Shown: piece by piece, positions 17,787 through 25,305 of the stretch | Numbering within the stretch: the stretch's first letter is position 1 | Layout: each line of letters begins with the position of its first letter | Assembly: GCA_024707365.1 (NCBI GenBank) | Contig: JANPZV010000005.1 | Span: 1,054,001-1,118,000, forward strand | DNA: 64,000 nt | DNA from: Terricaulis sp. | GTDB taxonomy: Bacteria; Pseudomonadota; Alphaproteobacteria; Caulobacterales; Aquidulcibacteraceae | Direction: 5' to 3' | Notes under the pieces: generated by a model | What the model was told of the DNA's origin: nothing | Databases searched by the model: none | What the model saw: only the letters and a program-made list of their open reading frames with translations | Made by a program: the position numbers and the translations under genes

Positions 17787-18501
17787 ATGACGAACGCCGC
17801 CCTTGTTCTTTTTCTCCGCCGGCCAGGATCTCGGCCACCTGCCTGGCCTGGGCGCTTGCGCGCTATGAGCGCGTGGAAACCATCGGTTTCTTCTATGGCC
17901 AGCGCCACGCGGTGGAGATGAGCCAGCGCACGGTGCTGCGCGCGCAAATGCGCGCCGCGGAGAACGCCGCCTGGACCTGGGGCGATGGCCGGCTGGGGAG
18001 GATCACGTGGTTGATCTCTCCGGGTACGGCGCCGTGGCCGAAAGCGCGCTGACGGCGGATCGGGCGATCCGCTGTCTGATGACGGCCTGCCCAGCACATT
18101 CGTGCCGGGGCGCAATCTTGTATTCCTCACGGTGGCGGCGGCGATCGCCTTACAGGCGCGGGATCAAGGTGCTGATCGGCGGCATGTGCGAGACCGATTA
18201 TTCAGGCTATCCCGATTGCCGGCGCGAGACGATCGATGCGCAGGAACGCACGCTGACGCTCGGCCTTGATTATCCGATCCGCATCGAGACGCCGCTGATG
18301 CAGCTCAGCAAGGCCGAGACCTGGGCGCTGGCGCATGAGCTGGGCGGGCAGGCGCTGGTCGATCTCATCATCGAGCACAGCCACACCTGTTATGAAGGCG
18401 ATCGCAGCCAGCGCCATGCGTGGGGCTATGGCTGCGCAAAATGCCCCGCGTGCGATTTACGCGCGCGGGGCTTTGCGCAATGGCTGGGTGCGAAAGCTTA
18501 G
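17787..18501 (+). CDS. queC: 7-cyano-7-deazaguanine synthase QueC (several frameshifts)
   Basis: ATP-dependent conversion of 7-carboxy-7-deazaguanine to preQ0 in queuosine biosynthesis. Pieces in different frames add up to one QueC: an ATP-pyrophosphatase P-loop ([16 protein letters not shown], after correcting GTTCTTTTTCTCC and GGATCTCGG), [14 protein letters not shown], then [20 protein letters not shown] in a shifted frame, [15 protein letters not shown], and the zinc site [17 protein letters not shown] (CxxCxxC). At least four indels are needed. TATAAT at 17775-17780 lies six bases before the ATG, so the message could be leaderless. Whether this is a decayed gene or sequence error is not provable here; error is more likely. 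Confidence 0.85.
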
Positions 18502-18502
18502 C

Positions 18503-19009
18503 TTAGCGCGCTTGGCTCTGCGCGACGTAGGCGTCGGCGACCTTCTCGGCGAATTGACGGATGGCGCGCTGGGCGTCGGTCCATGTCATCGGCTCATAGA
18601 AGAGATCGCGCAGGCTGGTGGTGTAGCGGCGATGCTCAACTTCCGTCAGCACCGCGCCATCGCCGCCGCGCAGCACCGCGCGCAGCTCCGCCCCGCCGAC
18701 GGACACCGAGCGCATCCAATCCACGCCAGGGCGCGAACGCAATTGCTGCATGGTGAAGCGGTTGGGCTGGGCGTCTTCGATGACGACTTCGATCTGGATC
18801 GGCGCCGGCGCCACGTTGCGGCGCGCGATCGCCGCGTTGATGGCGTTGGTCACGGCGGTGCTCAGATATTCGCCTTCGCGCAGGCCAAGATCGGTTTCCA
18901 GTTCGGTCTGGAACGCGGGCGAGTAGGATACGGCTTCAAGCGTTTGGGCGGAGGCCGCGCTGGCGAGGGCGAGAGCGGCGGCGCCAAACAAGGCGGCGAC
19001 AAGGCGCAT
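18503..19009 (-). CDS. Secreted protein of unknown function
   Basis: 168 residues with a clear signal peptide (MRLVAALFGAAALALASAASAQ). The mature part begins TLEAVSYSPAFQTELETDLG and contains alternating hydrophobic strands (IQIEVVIEDAQPNRF, GGAELRAVLRGGDG) and a C-terminal helix (AQRAIRQFAEKVADAYVAQ). I do not recognise a named family; the layout resembles small periplasmic proteins tied to cell-envelope complexes. GGAG precedes the start. It converges with queC, with one base between the stops. Confidence 0.7.
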   Translation of the reverse strand: MRLVAALFGAAALALASAASAQTLEAVSYSPAFQTELETDLGLREGEYLSTAVTNAINAAIARRNVAPAPIQIEVVIEDAQPNRFTMQQLRSRPGVDWMRSVSVGGAELRAVLRGGDGAVLTEVEHRRYTTSLRDLFYEPMTWTDAQRAIRQFAEKVADAYVAQSQAR

Positions 19010-19094
19010 AGGCGTGCTCCATCTATATCTGTGGCTTAAGATGGGCGCGAACCGCCGCCGCCGCCAATCACGTTCCCGTAAGTCTCGCGCCGCG

Positions 19095-19632
19095 TCAGGC
19101 GAACTTGGTGTCGTCGATTTCCAAGGTTTCGGTGGAGCGCGCGGCGGCCGTCTTCGGCGCGGCGGAAAGGCCCCAGATAACCGGCCGTCGGCCCACGGCG
19201 GCGGTCCGGCCCGAAAAATTCCGGCGTGCGCACGAAATTGCGCGCATCGGTGAGCGCGCTGGTGATGCGCTCAAACAGCACGCGCGCGCTGACGGGCTTT
19301 TTGATGAAGCCGGTAACCCCCGCATCGCGCGCGGCGGCCACGCGGGAGGCTTCGGTGTGCGCGGTGAGCATGAGGATCGGCGCGTAGGGGTTGGGGCTGT
19401 TGGCGTCCCAGCGCACCATGTGCGTGAAGTTGAGCCCGTCAATCGGCTTCATTTTCCAATCGACCAGCACAAGCGCCACCGGGGTTGCGCGCATGATGTC
19501 GAACGCGTCGGCGGCGGTGTCGGCTTCGCTGATGCGGCTGATCCCGCCCGCGCGCAGCAGGCAGCGCAGGAGGAAACGCATCTGCGCGTTGTCATCCACA
19601 AGCAGCACATGCAAATCGCTTAGCGCCGTCAT
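19095..19632 (-). CDS. CheY-like response regulator with short C-terminal tail (frameshifted near 3' end)
   Basis: About 178 residues. The receiver domain occupies residues 1-125: LHVLLVDDNAQMRFLLRCLL, phosphoacceptor Asp in LVLVDWKMKPIDG, Thr in ILMLTAHTE, Lys in FIKKPVSARVL. The tail carries the family motif RNFVRTPEFFGPDRRRG followed by YLGPFRRAED, seen in alphaproteobacterial proteins of this kind. As read, the frame runs on past the expected end; a shift near 19155 restores STETLEIDDTKFA and a TGA. The start gives MTALSDLHVLL; longer upstream sequence is not conserved-looking. No kinase is adjacent. Confidence 0.85.
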
Positions 19633-19906
19633 GGCTTCGTCGATCGTCCCTTTAGCCTGGGGCCAAGGGAGCGCCCAAAACAGCAAACAGGCGGTAAATT
19701 TTGCGCCCGCCGGCCTAGATTTACCGATGGAAGCAATAAAAAAGCCGGCCCCCTCGCTGGATCGTCTAGGCCAATACTGAACCACTTCGGGTTGAGCCGG
19801 GGATAACCTTGAGCAAGACATCAATCATCTTGCGCGGCCCAACATCCGCTTGACGCGGCGGGGCGGAGGCGCGCGCTACTCCCGCCCATCAGGGGAGGAA
19901 ACAGCC

Positions 19907-20374
19907 ATGAGAGCAGCCATTACCATCACCGCGTGCATCGCCGCCTTGGCGTTGAGCGCGTGCGGAGAGCAGCAAGCCGCAGCTCCGGCCGAGGCGGAAG
20001 CGCCCGCTTCGCTGCAATCGCAGTCCCGCCGCATGTCGGCTGAGACGCGCCCGGTGTTCGCCTACCAGCAATTGGCCGCGCATCTGCAGGCGCAGGGGCA
20101 AGCTTGCGCAGGGCCGCGCGGGGCCGAAGGCCGCGGCACGGTGCCGGAGAATGTCGCGCCCGACAGCATCTATGCGCCCTTCGCTGGCGCGGACGCTTAT
20201 GTGGTTCAGTGCGGGGAGCAGCTCACCACGGTGCGCGATGATCCGGCGCAGCGTTGGCTTGTCGTGTTCCCGGCGGACGGGCCTGCGCAATTTGTCAATT
20301 GCGCGGGCGATCGCAACGCCGACCGCTGCGCCGCACGCCAGATCCCGGTGACGGAAGCCGCGCCGACGCCGTAG
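19907..20374 (+). CDS. Putative lipoprotein of unknown function
   Basis: 155 residues. The N-terminus MRAAITITACIAALALSACG has a typical lipobox (LSAC), so the mature protein would be lipid-anchored at Cys19. The body is Ala-rich and contains four further cysteines (ACAGPRG, VVQCGEQ, FVNCAGDRNADRC), which may form disulfides in the periplasm. GGGGAGGA lies shortly before the ATG. I recognise no named domain. The gene-free, repeat-rich stretch follows directly. Confidence 0.7.
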   Translation: MRAAITITACIAALALSACGEQQAAAPAEAEAPASLQSQSRRMSAETRPVFAYQQLAAHLQAQGQACAGPRGAEGRGTVPENVAPDSIYAPFAGADAYVVQCGEQLTTVRDDPAQRWLVVFPADGPAQFVNCAGDRNADRCAARQIPVTEAAPTP

Positions 20375-20415
20375 CACTGAAGGCCGCTGGCTTGGGCGCC
20401 GGTAAGCGCGGTTTC

Positions 20416-20625
20416 GGAGCGCCGGCTTCCAGCCGGCATCACGACACCCAAGCGCTTCAGAACACCCTCCACCCATTTCCGGGGCGATGCGCAGCATCGA
20501 GCCCGGGACCCATCACCACAAACGCTTGAGGTGATGGCTCCCGGACTGCGCTCCGCGCATCCGGGAATGAGTGTGTTTTACTTGAAAGATTGAGGCGCCG
20601 CATGCCGGCTGGAAGCCGGCGCTCC
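20416..20625. repeat. Composite palindromic element with 24-bp arms
   Basis: Perfect inverted arms (20416-20439 and 20602-20625; core GCCGGCTTCCAGCCGGC) enclose a second palindrome whose centre reads CCCATCACCACAAACGCTTG followed by a partly complementary GGTGATGGCTCCCGG. The inner unit recurs in variant form at 41803-41909. No coding frame inside looks genuine. Confidence 0.7.
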
Positions 20626-21125
20626 GCTATCGTGCGTTTCGCCGCACAGCGCGCGGCGCTTGCGGAGACAAGTGGGAGAGCGGGGCGCGCTTTAAGCTAC
20701 GCGTGGAAAAAAGTGTTTTGGGTTTGCGCTTAGAGCGCGCCCCGCGCGGATTGTTTTGCAGCCGGCGCCTGCGTGCAGCGTTCTGACGTCGCCCTGGGTG
20801 GCCATACGTTGATAAGACAGCGAACCGGCGAGGTCTCCTCCCTCTGCGCTCAACCGCGCACCGTGCTGCGACGCTGGGTATCCAGGCGCGCTTAGCGCCT
20901 TGCAGTCGTTCCCGGCTCGCGTGCTTTGCAGATCACCATGCTCTGCAAGGAATCCCGGCTTCCCTGTTTCTCACCGGGGCCGCGGCGTTCTCTGTCGCCA
21001 GAGTCTTCCGCATCACGCTCAAACCGCGTTCGGATCGTGATTGGTCTGGTGTGCACAACCGCCTCCCGTGATCTGAACGGGGAGAGAATAGGTGTGGTGC
21101 GAAATCGGTCGGATAGATTTTCGAG
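20626..21125. other. Gene-free stretch, structured, no recognised gene
   Basis: Between the lipoprotein gene and the META-domain gene there are about 860 bases without a convincing ORF. Outside the two palindromic elements, the part from about 20830 to 21120 is rich in short hairpins: TTGCAGA/TCTGCAA around 20925-20950, AGGCG/CGCCT near 20885, ATCACG/CGTGAT around 21012-21040. This suggests a structured RNA or a decayed mobile element rather than spacer. No RNase P, SRP, tmRNA or 6S signature was found. The two ORFs on the minus strand (20892-21184) are low-complexity and not supported. Confidence 0.35.
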
Positions 21126-21214
21126 TCTGGACCGCCGGCGCCTCGCCGGCATGGTTTAAACGGCAGGCTTTGTGCGGGTTTCACACATGCCGGCGAGGGC
21201 GCCGGCGGTCCAGA
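21126..21214. repeat. Palindromic intergenic repeat, CTGGACCGCCGGC family, copy 2
   Basis: Left arm from 21126 and right arm to 21214 pair over about 28 bases (CTGGACCGCCGGCGCC... against ...GGCGCCGGCGGTCCAG), differing by a single C in a homopolymer. The loop is about 33 bases. It shares its right end with copy 1 at 13384-13468. Confidence 0.75.
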
Positions 21215-21235
21215 GGGTGGGGGATAGAGGCGCGC

Positions 21236-21638
21236 TTATCGGCGAAAGCGCGCCAGTTCTGCGCCGGATTCGTCGGTGAGGATCAGCTCCTCGCCGACGA
21301 TGCGGGCGGCGCGGGTGGCGTCGATCACGGCGAAGAAACGCTGTTCGGCGGCCATTGAGGATTCGGCGCAGGCCATGCGGGTTGCGCCCGCCTGGCCGAA
21401 GCTGAGCGCATCGCCCGCGCGCGTCACGTTGGCGAACCAGCGATTGCAGCCGGCATAGCCGGAGGCGCGGCCGTCCTCGAAGGTGATCGTCGGCGGATGC
21501 GGGTTCGCCTCTTCATCGTCGATACGCCGCCATTCGGGGCCGGAAAGTTCGCTCATGCCGGCCTCCGTGTGCGTTGGCGCGGGATGGGCGCACGCGCCTG
21601 CCAAAAAGGGCCGTAAGAGCAATGAACGCCGCGCGCAT
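21236..21638 (-). CDS. META-domain (DUF306/HslJ-like) lipoprotein (frameshifted in signal region)
   Basis: The conserved body is a META/HslJ domain: GPEWRRIDDEEA, ITFEDGRASGYAGCNRWFANV, FGQAGATRMACAESSMAAEQRFFAVI and LILTDESGAELARFRR. HslJ relatives are outer-membrane or periplasmic and linked to stress or antibiotic tolerance. The true start is the ATG at 21638, preceded by GGAGG. From it MRAAFIALTALLAGACAH, a probable lipoprotein signal, reads into the body only if a run of five T near 21606 is shortened to four. The last residue codes run to 21236. Confidence 0.78.
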
Positions 21639-21649
21639 GTTTGCCTCCT

Positions 21650-22567
21650 TCAGACAGGATCCCAATCGAACACAGACGCCGAAGCGCCAAGATCGGTGTA
21701 ATTGCTTTTCATCGCCGGCAGGGCGTGGCTGATCAGGCTTGATGGATCCCAGCCTTCGAGCTTGGCCATGGTCCGCACCGGGCGGGGCTGGTTGAACAGG
21801 AACACCTCATTGCCGCGCACGGCGAAGATTTGCCCGCTTGTTTCTTTTGCCCCGTCAGCGGCGAGCGCCACCGCCAGCTGCGCCACCTGATCGGCGCGCA
21901 TGTGTTTTTGAAAGCGCTCGACACGCTTGGCGCTGGCTTCATCCGTCACCGGGATCGAAGCGATCATGCGCGTCCAGGCAAACGGCGCGATGACGTTCGA
22001 GCGCACGTTCTTGGCGGCGTTCTCCATCGCCACGATGTGCGAAAGCCCGGCCACGCCCAGCTTGGCCGCCGCATAATTGGCTTGGCCGATATTGCCGATC
22101 AGCGCCGAGGTGGAGGTGAACAGCACATAGGCGCCTTCCTGCTGGGCGCGGAACAGCTCGATGGTGGCGCGGGTGACGTTGAACGCGCCGTGCAGATGCA
22201 CATCGATCACCGCTTTCCAATCTTCGGGCGACATTTTGTGGAACATGCCGTCGCGCAGGATGCCGGCGGGGTTGATCACCGCGTGCACGCCGCCGAATTC
22301 GTTCTTGGCCTGCTCCACCATGGCGACGACGGCGTCGTAATCGGAGACGCTGTCGGAATTGGAGATGGCGCGCCCGCCGGCGGCGCGGATCTCGGCCGCC
22401 ACTTGCTCGGCCGGGCCGGCGGAACCTGCGTCTTCGCCTTTAAGGCCCCCGCCCAGATCGTTCACCAGCACCGCCGCGCCTTCGCGGCCCGCCAGCAGCG
22501 CGCATTCCTTGCCGATGCCGTTGCCGCCGCCGGTGACGATGACGACCTTGCCTTCCAACACACCCAT
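21650..22567 (-). CDS. SDR-family 3-hydroxyacyl-CoA dehydrogenase-like oxidoreductase
   Basis: A 305-residue short-chain dehydrogenase with cofactor loop VVIVTGGGNGIGKECALL, NPAG in VHAVINPAGILRDGMF, catalytic Ser in YVLFTSTSALIGN and the YAAAK tetrad part. The length and the C-terminal extension (FNQPRPVRTMAKLEGWDPSS) match the dehydrogenase unit of multifunctional beta-oxidation type 2 proteins and related actinobacterial/alphaproteobacterial enzymes. It probably uses NAD(P)H on a CoA thioester or steroid-like substrate; this is inference. AGGTTCTT-like spacing upstream is unremarkable. Not clearly in an operon. Confidence 0.85.
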   Translation of the reverse strand: MGVLEGKVVIVTGGGNGIGKECALLAGREGAAVLVNDLGGGLKGEDAGSAGPAEQVAAEIRAAGGRAISNSDSVSDYDAVVAMVEQAKNEFGGVHAVINPAGILRDGMFHKMSPEDWKAVIDVHLHGAFNVTRATIELFRAQQEGAYVLFTSTSALIGNIGQANYAAAKLGVAGLSHIVAMENAAKNVRSNVIAPFAWTRMIASIPVTDEASAKRVERFQKHMRADQVAQLAVALAADGAKETSGQIFAVRGNEVFLFNQPRPVRTMAKLEGWDPSSLISHALPAMKSNYTDLGASASVFDWDPV

Positions 22568-22666
22568 AAGAACCTCCGGTTTTTCAAGCGCAGGCTTAGA
22601 CCCGCCAGCGCCGCGCGTGAAGCGGCGCGGGCCATATCCTCTTGAGCCGCCTGCGATCCCGCTTTG

Positions 22667-23944
22667 TTATGGCTGCTTGGCGGGTTCAAATCCGTCCGCT
22701 TTGGCCAATTGCGGAAACAACCGCATCCACCAGAGCGAAGCGCCCACCGCCAGCGTCCCGCCCGCCACCACAGCGAGCACCGGGCCAAAGATGCGCGCCA
22801 TCAGGCCGGCTTCAAAATCGCCCAGCTCGTTGGAGGCGGAGATGAACACAAAGCTCACCGCGCCCACGCGCCCGCGCATTTCGTCGGGCGTGTTGAGCTG
22901 GATCAGCGTCTGGCGCACGTAAACCGAAACCATGTCCGCCCCGCCCGCGATGGCGAGCGCGAACGCGGTCACCCACAGCCATTGCGAAAGCCCGAAGGCG
23001 ATGGTGGCGAGGCCGAAGGCGATGGTGGCGCCGAACATCCAATGGCCCACGCGCGTGCGCAGCGGCTTCATCGTCAGCCACAGCGCCACGATGGCCGCGC
23101 CAACGCCCATGGCTGAGCGCAGCACGCCCATCTCGCTTGGGCCGGCGTGAAGAATGTCGCGTGCGAACACTGGCAACAGCGCGATCGCGCCCGCCAGCAA
23201 AACCACCACCAGATCAAGCGAGATCGCGCCAAGCACGATTTTGTTGCTCCAGACAAAGCGCAGGCCCTCGACGATCATGTGCAGCGCGTGCGCATCCTCC
23301 ACCGGCTTTTGCTGCGGGGGCTTGAGCAAAGACATCAGCACCACGGAAACGCACATGAGCGCAAGCGTCACGGCATAGGGCGCGAAGGCGCCGACGCCGT
23401 AAAGCAGCCCGCCGATGGCCGGGCCGATGATGGTGGCGGACTGGAACGCCAGCGAACTCCAGGCGATGCCTTGCGGCAATTCTTCGCGCGGCAGCAGGTT
23501 CGGCAACAGCGCGCTGGCGGCGGGCGGCATGAAGGCGTTGGTGGCGCCCGCGGCGATGGCGGCGGCGAAGATGGCCGGGATGATGATCGCGCCATCCATG
23601 CCGGAGATCAGCGTCAGTCCCAGCGCGATCACGCCCTTGAAGGCGATGCAGCCGGTGAGGATGAGCTGGCGATTGTAGCGATCGGCCGCCTGGCCCCCGA
23701 ACATCGAGAGCAGCAGCAGCGGCAAAAATTGCGCAAGCCCAACGAGCCCAAGCAGAAACGCCGCTTCCGCGACGCTTTGCCCATGCGTGCGCGCCACGTC
23801 ATAGACCTGCCAGGCCATGGCCGTGGCCTGGATCTGCACGCCAAGGGTGGCGAACCAGCGGGCCACCCAGAAGCGGGCGTATTGCCGATGACGGAAGATA
23901 TCGAGCGAAGGGATGCGCAGGGAGGGCAAGGCGGCGCGGACCAT
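22667..23944 (-). CDS. MFS transporter (EntS/MFS_3-like exporter)
   Basis: A 425-residue major facilitator with about 12 membrane helices. The N-terminal part RHRQYARFWVARWFATLGVQ and motif GQAADRYNRQLILTG (motif A-like) are typical of the MFS_3 group that includes enterobactin exporters. The ATG chosen starts MVRAALPSLRIPSLDIF; the longer open frame upstream is basic and lacks homology. Substrate unknown. It is divergent from the GNAT gene, whose start is 84 bases away. Confidence 0.88.
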   Translation of the reverse strand: MVRAALPSLRIPSLDIFRHRQYARFWVARWFATLGVQIQATAMAWQVYDVARTHGQSVAEAAFLLGLVGLAQFLPLLLLSMFGGQAADRYNRQLILTGCIAFKGVIALGLTLISGMDGAIIIPAIFAAAIAAGATNAFMPPAASALLPNLLPREELPQGIAWSSLAFQSATIIGPAIGGLLYGVGAFAPYAVTLALMCVSVVLMSLLKPPQQKPVEDAHALHMIVEGLRFVWSNKIVLGAISLDLVVVLLAGAIALLPVFARDILHAGPSEMGVLRSAMGVGAAIVALWLTMKPLRTRVGHWMFGATIAFGLATIAFGLSQWLWVTAFALAIAGGADMVSVYVRQTLIQLNTPDEMRGRVGAVSFVFISASNELGDFEAGLMARIFGPVLAVVAGGTLAVGASLWWMRLFPQLAKADGFEPAKQP

Positions 23945-24028
23945 GATCCTTTGCTCCACGAGTCGCAACCTGCGCCTTGGCATACAAGCGCTGCGCGCGC
24001 GCGATTGACGCGCGCCGGCGCCGGCCCT

Positions 24029-24553
24029 ATGCGCTCGCGCCTCACCTTGGGGGCTGATGTGTCTTACGCGCTGGTCGCGGAATTGCCGGAGCACGCCGCG
24101 CCGATCGAGCGCGTGCTGGCCCGCGCCTTCGGCCCTGGGCGCTTTGCCAAAACCAGCGAGCGCGTGCGCGAGCAGGGGGCGGTGTTTGAGCCCGCGCTTT
24201 CGCGCGTGGCGATCAATGATGCGGGCGCGGTCATGGGCGTGTGCCGCATCTGGCGGGTGCGCGCCGGCGTTGAGCTCTATTTCCTCGGGCCGCTCGCGGT
24301 TGATCCTGATGAGCAGATGGCCGGGCTTGGCGCGGCGCTGACGCGCGCGGCGGTGGATGCGTGCCGCGCCAATGGCGGCAATGGCGTGGTGCTGGTGGGC
24401 GCGGCGCGGTTTTTTCAGCCGCTGGGGTTCAGCCTTGTGCCGCTGGGCGCGATTGCGCTTCCCGGCCCGGTTGATTGGGGGCGTTTTCTTTGGTGCGAAT
24501 TGCGGCCGGGCGGCTTGAGCGCGGCGCGCGGGCCGCTATCGGCGCCGCGCTGA
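24029..24553 (+). CDS. GNAT-family N-acetyltransferase
   Basis: A 174-residue protein with the GNAT fold: strand VSYALVAELPEHAAPIERVL, YFLGPLAVDPDEQMAGLGAALTRAAVD with the acetyl-CoA pyrophosphate loop (Q/MAGLGAAL) and VVLVGAARFFQPLGFS at the C-terminal part, as in YhbS-type enzymes. Such proteins acetylate small amines or protein N-termini; the substrate is not predictable. The ATG is chosen by family length; no strong ribosome site is visible. Confidence 0.8.
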   Translation: MRSRLTLGADVSYALVAELPEHAAPIERVLARAFGPGRFAKTSERVREQGAVFEPALSRVAINDAGAVMGVCRIWRVRAGVELYFLGPLAVDPDEQMAGLGAALTRAAVDACRANGGNGVVLVGAARFFQPLGFSLVPLGAIALPGPVDWGRFLWCELRPGGLSAARGPLSAPR

Positions 24554-24617
24554 TTGCGAAATTGGAACCGCGTGTGGTAGTTCCCTTCCCCGAGGGCTGA
24601 GAGACTTGGGGGCAAAG

Positions 24618-25142
24618 ATGGCCAAGGCATCTTCGTATCAAAAATCAGAGAGCAATGGCGTGACGACCTTTACGGTCACGCCAGCGGACGCGCCGAAATT
24701 TATCTTCGGCCTGATCATGGGCGGCTTCTTCGGGTTGCTTGGGCTGATGATGATGCCCGTTGGCATTATCGTCGTCGCGGCGGCGGGCGCGCTGATCTGG
24801 TTCAGCCTCGCAGACCAACGCCCCAAGGAGCATCGCGCGGTGACAAGCTTCCGCGTCTCGCCCGAGCGCGTCGAGATCGGCGGGCAGAGCTTTAGCCGCG
24901 ATGACGTGCACCGCGTCATTATCCGCAACGGCGTCACCGGCAAGGAAGTGCTTGAGCACTACACCACAAGCGCCAGCGCCGCCGCCGGCATGGCGCACCG
25001 CGCGCACATGGCGCGCGTGGCCAATGCGCTGACGCTGGAAAGCGGCGGGCGCGCCACCTTCCTCGCCGGCGGCATGGACGAAGTGACGGCCTACGGCCTG
25101 CTGCGCGACGTGTGTAAGGTGCTCGGGTTTAAGGTGGATTAG
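24618..25142 (+). CDS. Two-helix membrane protein of unknown function
   Basis: 174 residues. A short N-terminal tail leads to a hydrophobic pair at about residues 28-65 (FIFGLIMGGFFGLLGLMMMP and IIVVAAAGALIWFSL), followed by a soluble beta-rich domain (RAVTSFRVSPERVEIGGQSF, VHRVIIRNGVTGKEV) and a helix. The plan resembles bacterial PH-like or DUF membrane proteins but no family is asserted. GGGGGC precedes the ATG. Confidence 0.65.
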   Translation: MAKASSYQKSESNGVTTFTVTPADAPKFIFGLIMGGFFGLLGLMMMPVGIIVVAAAGALIWFSLADQRPKEHRAVTSFRVSPERVEIGGQSFSRDDVHRVIIRNGVTGKEVLEHYTTSASAAAGMAHRAHMARVANALTLESGGRATFLAGGMDEVTAYGLLRDVCKVLGFKVD

Positions 25143-25164
25143 CAGCGACCGTGCGCCGCGCGCT

Positions 25165-25285
25165 TCCCTGACGCAGCCCCGGCGAACGCCGGGGTGCGAT
25201 CAGGGATCCAGGGCAAAGGGCGCGCTCTTAAAACTCTGGATCCCCGCTCGCGCCCCGCATCAGGTGCGGGGCTTGGCGGGGAAAC
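25165..25285. repeat. Hairpin-rich intergenic repeat
   Basis: Contains CCCCGGCGAACGCCGGGG (25177-25194), GGGATCCAG/CTGGATCCC arms (25203 and 25236) and GCCCCGCATCAGGTGCGGGGC-type arms (25252-25272). It lies between convergent genes and may serve as a transcription end. Confidence 0.55.
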
Positions 25286-25305
25286 GTTGAATGACGGTGC
25301 GCCGC

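Noticed and set aside
16282..17790. 502-residue open frame on the plus strand opposite the TonB receptor gene
   Set aside because: It is the antisense shadow of the receptor in GC-rich DNA: low-complexity Ala/Gly/Arg/Asp-rich, no domain, and no ribosome site; the receptor on the other strand has a signal peptide and full domain structure.
20892..21184. Two overlapping minus-strand ORFs in the gene-free stretch
   Set aside because: Arg-rich composition without domain or ribosome site, overlapping hairpins and a repeat; more likely structured non-coding sequence.
24565..24590. GGAAC near the start of the gene at 24618 as an EcfG promoter
   Set aside because: GGAAC is present but the only GTT lies 11 bases on, not 16-17; spacing is wrong on both strands.
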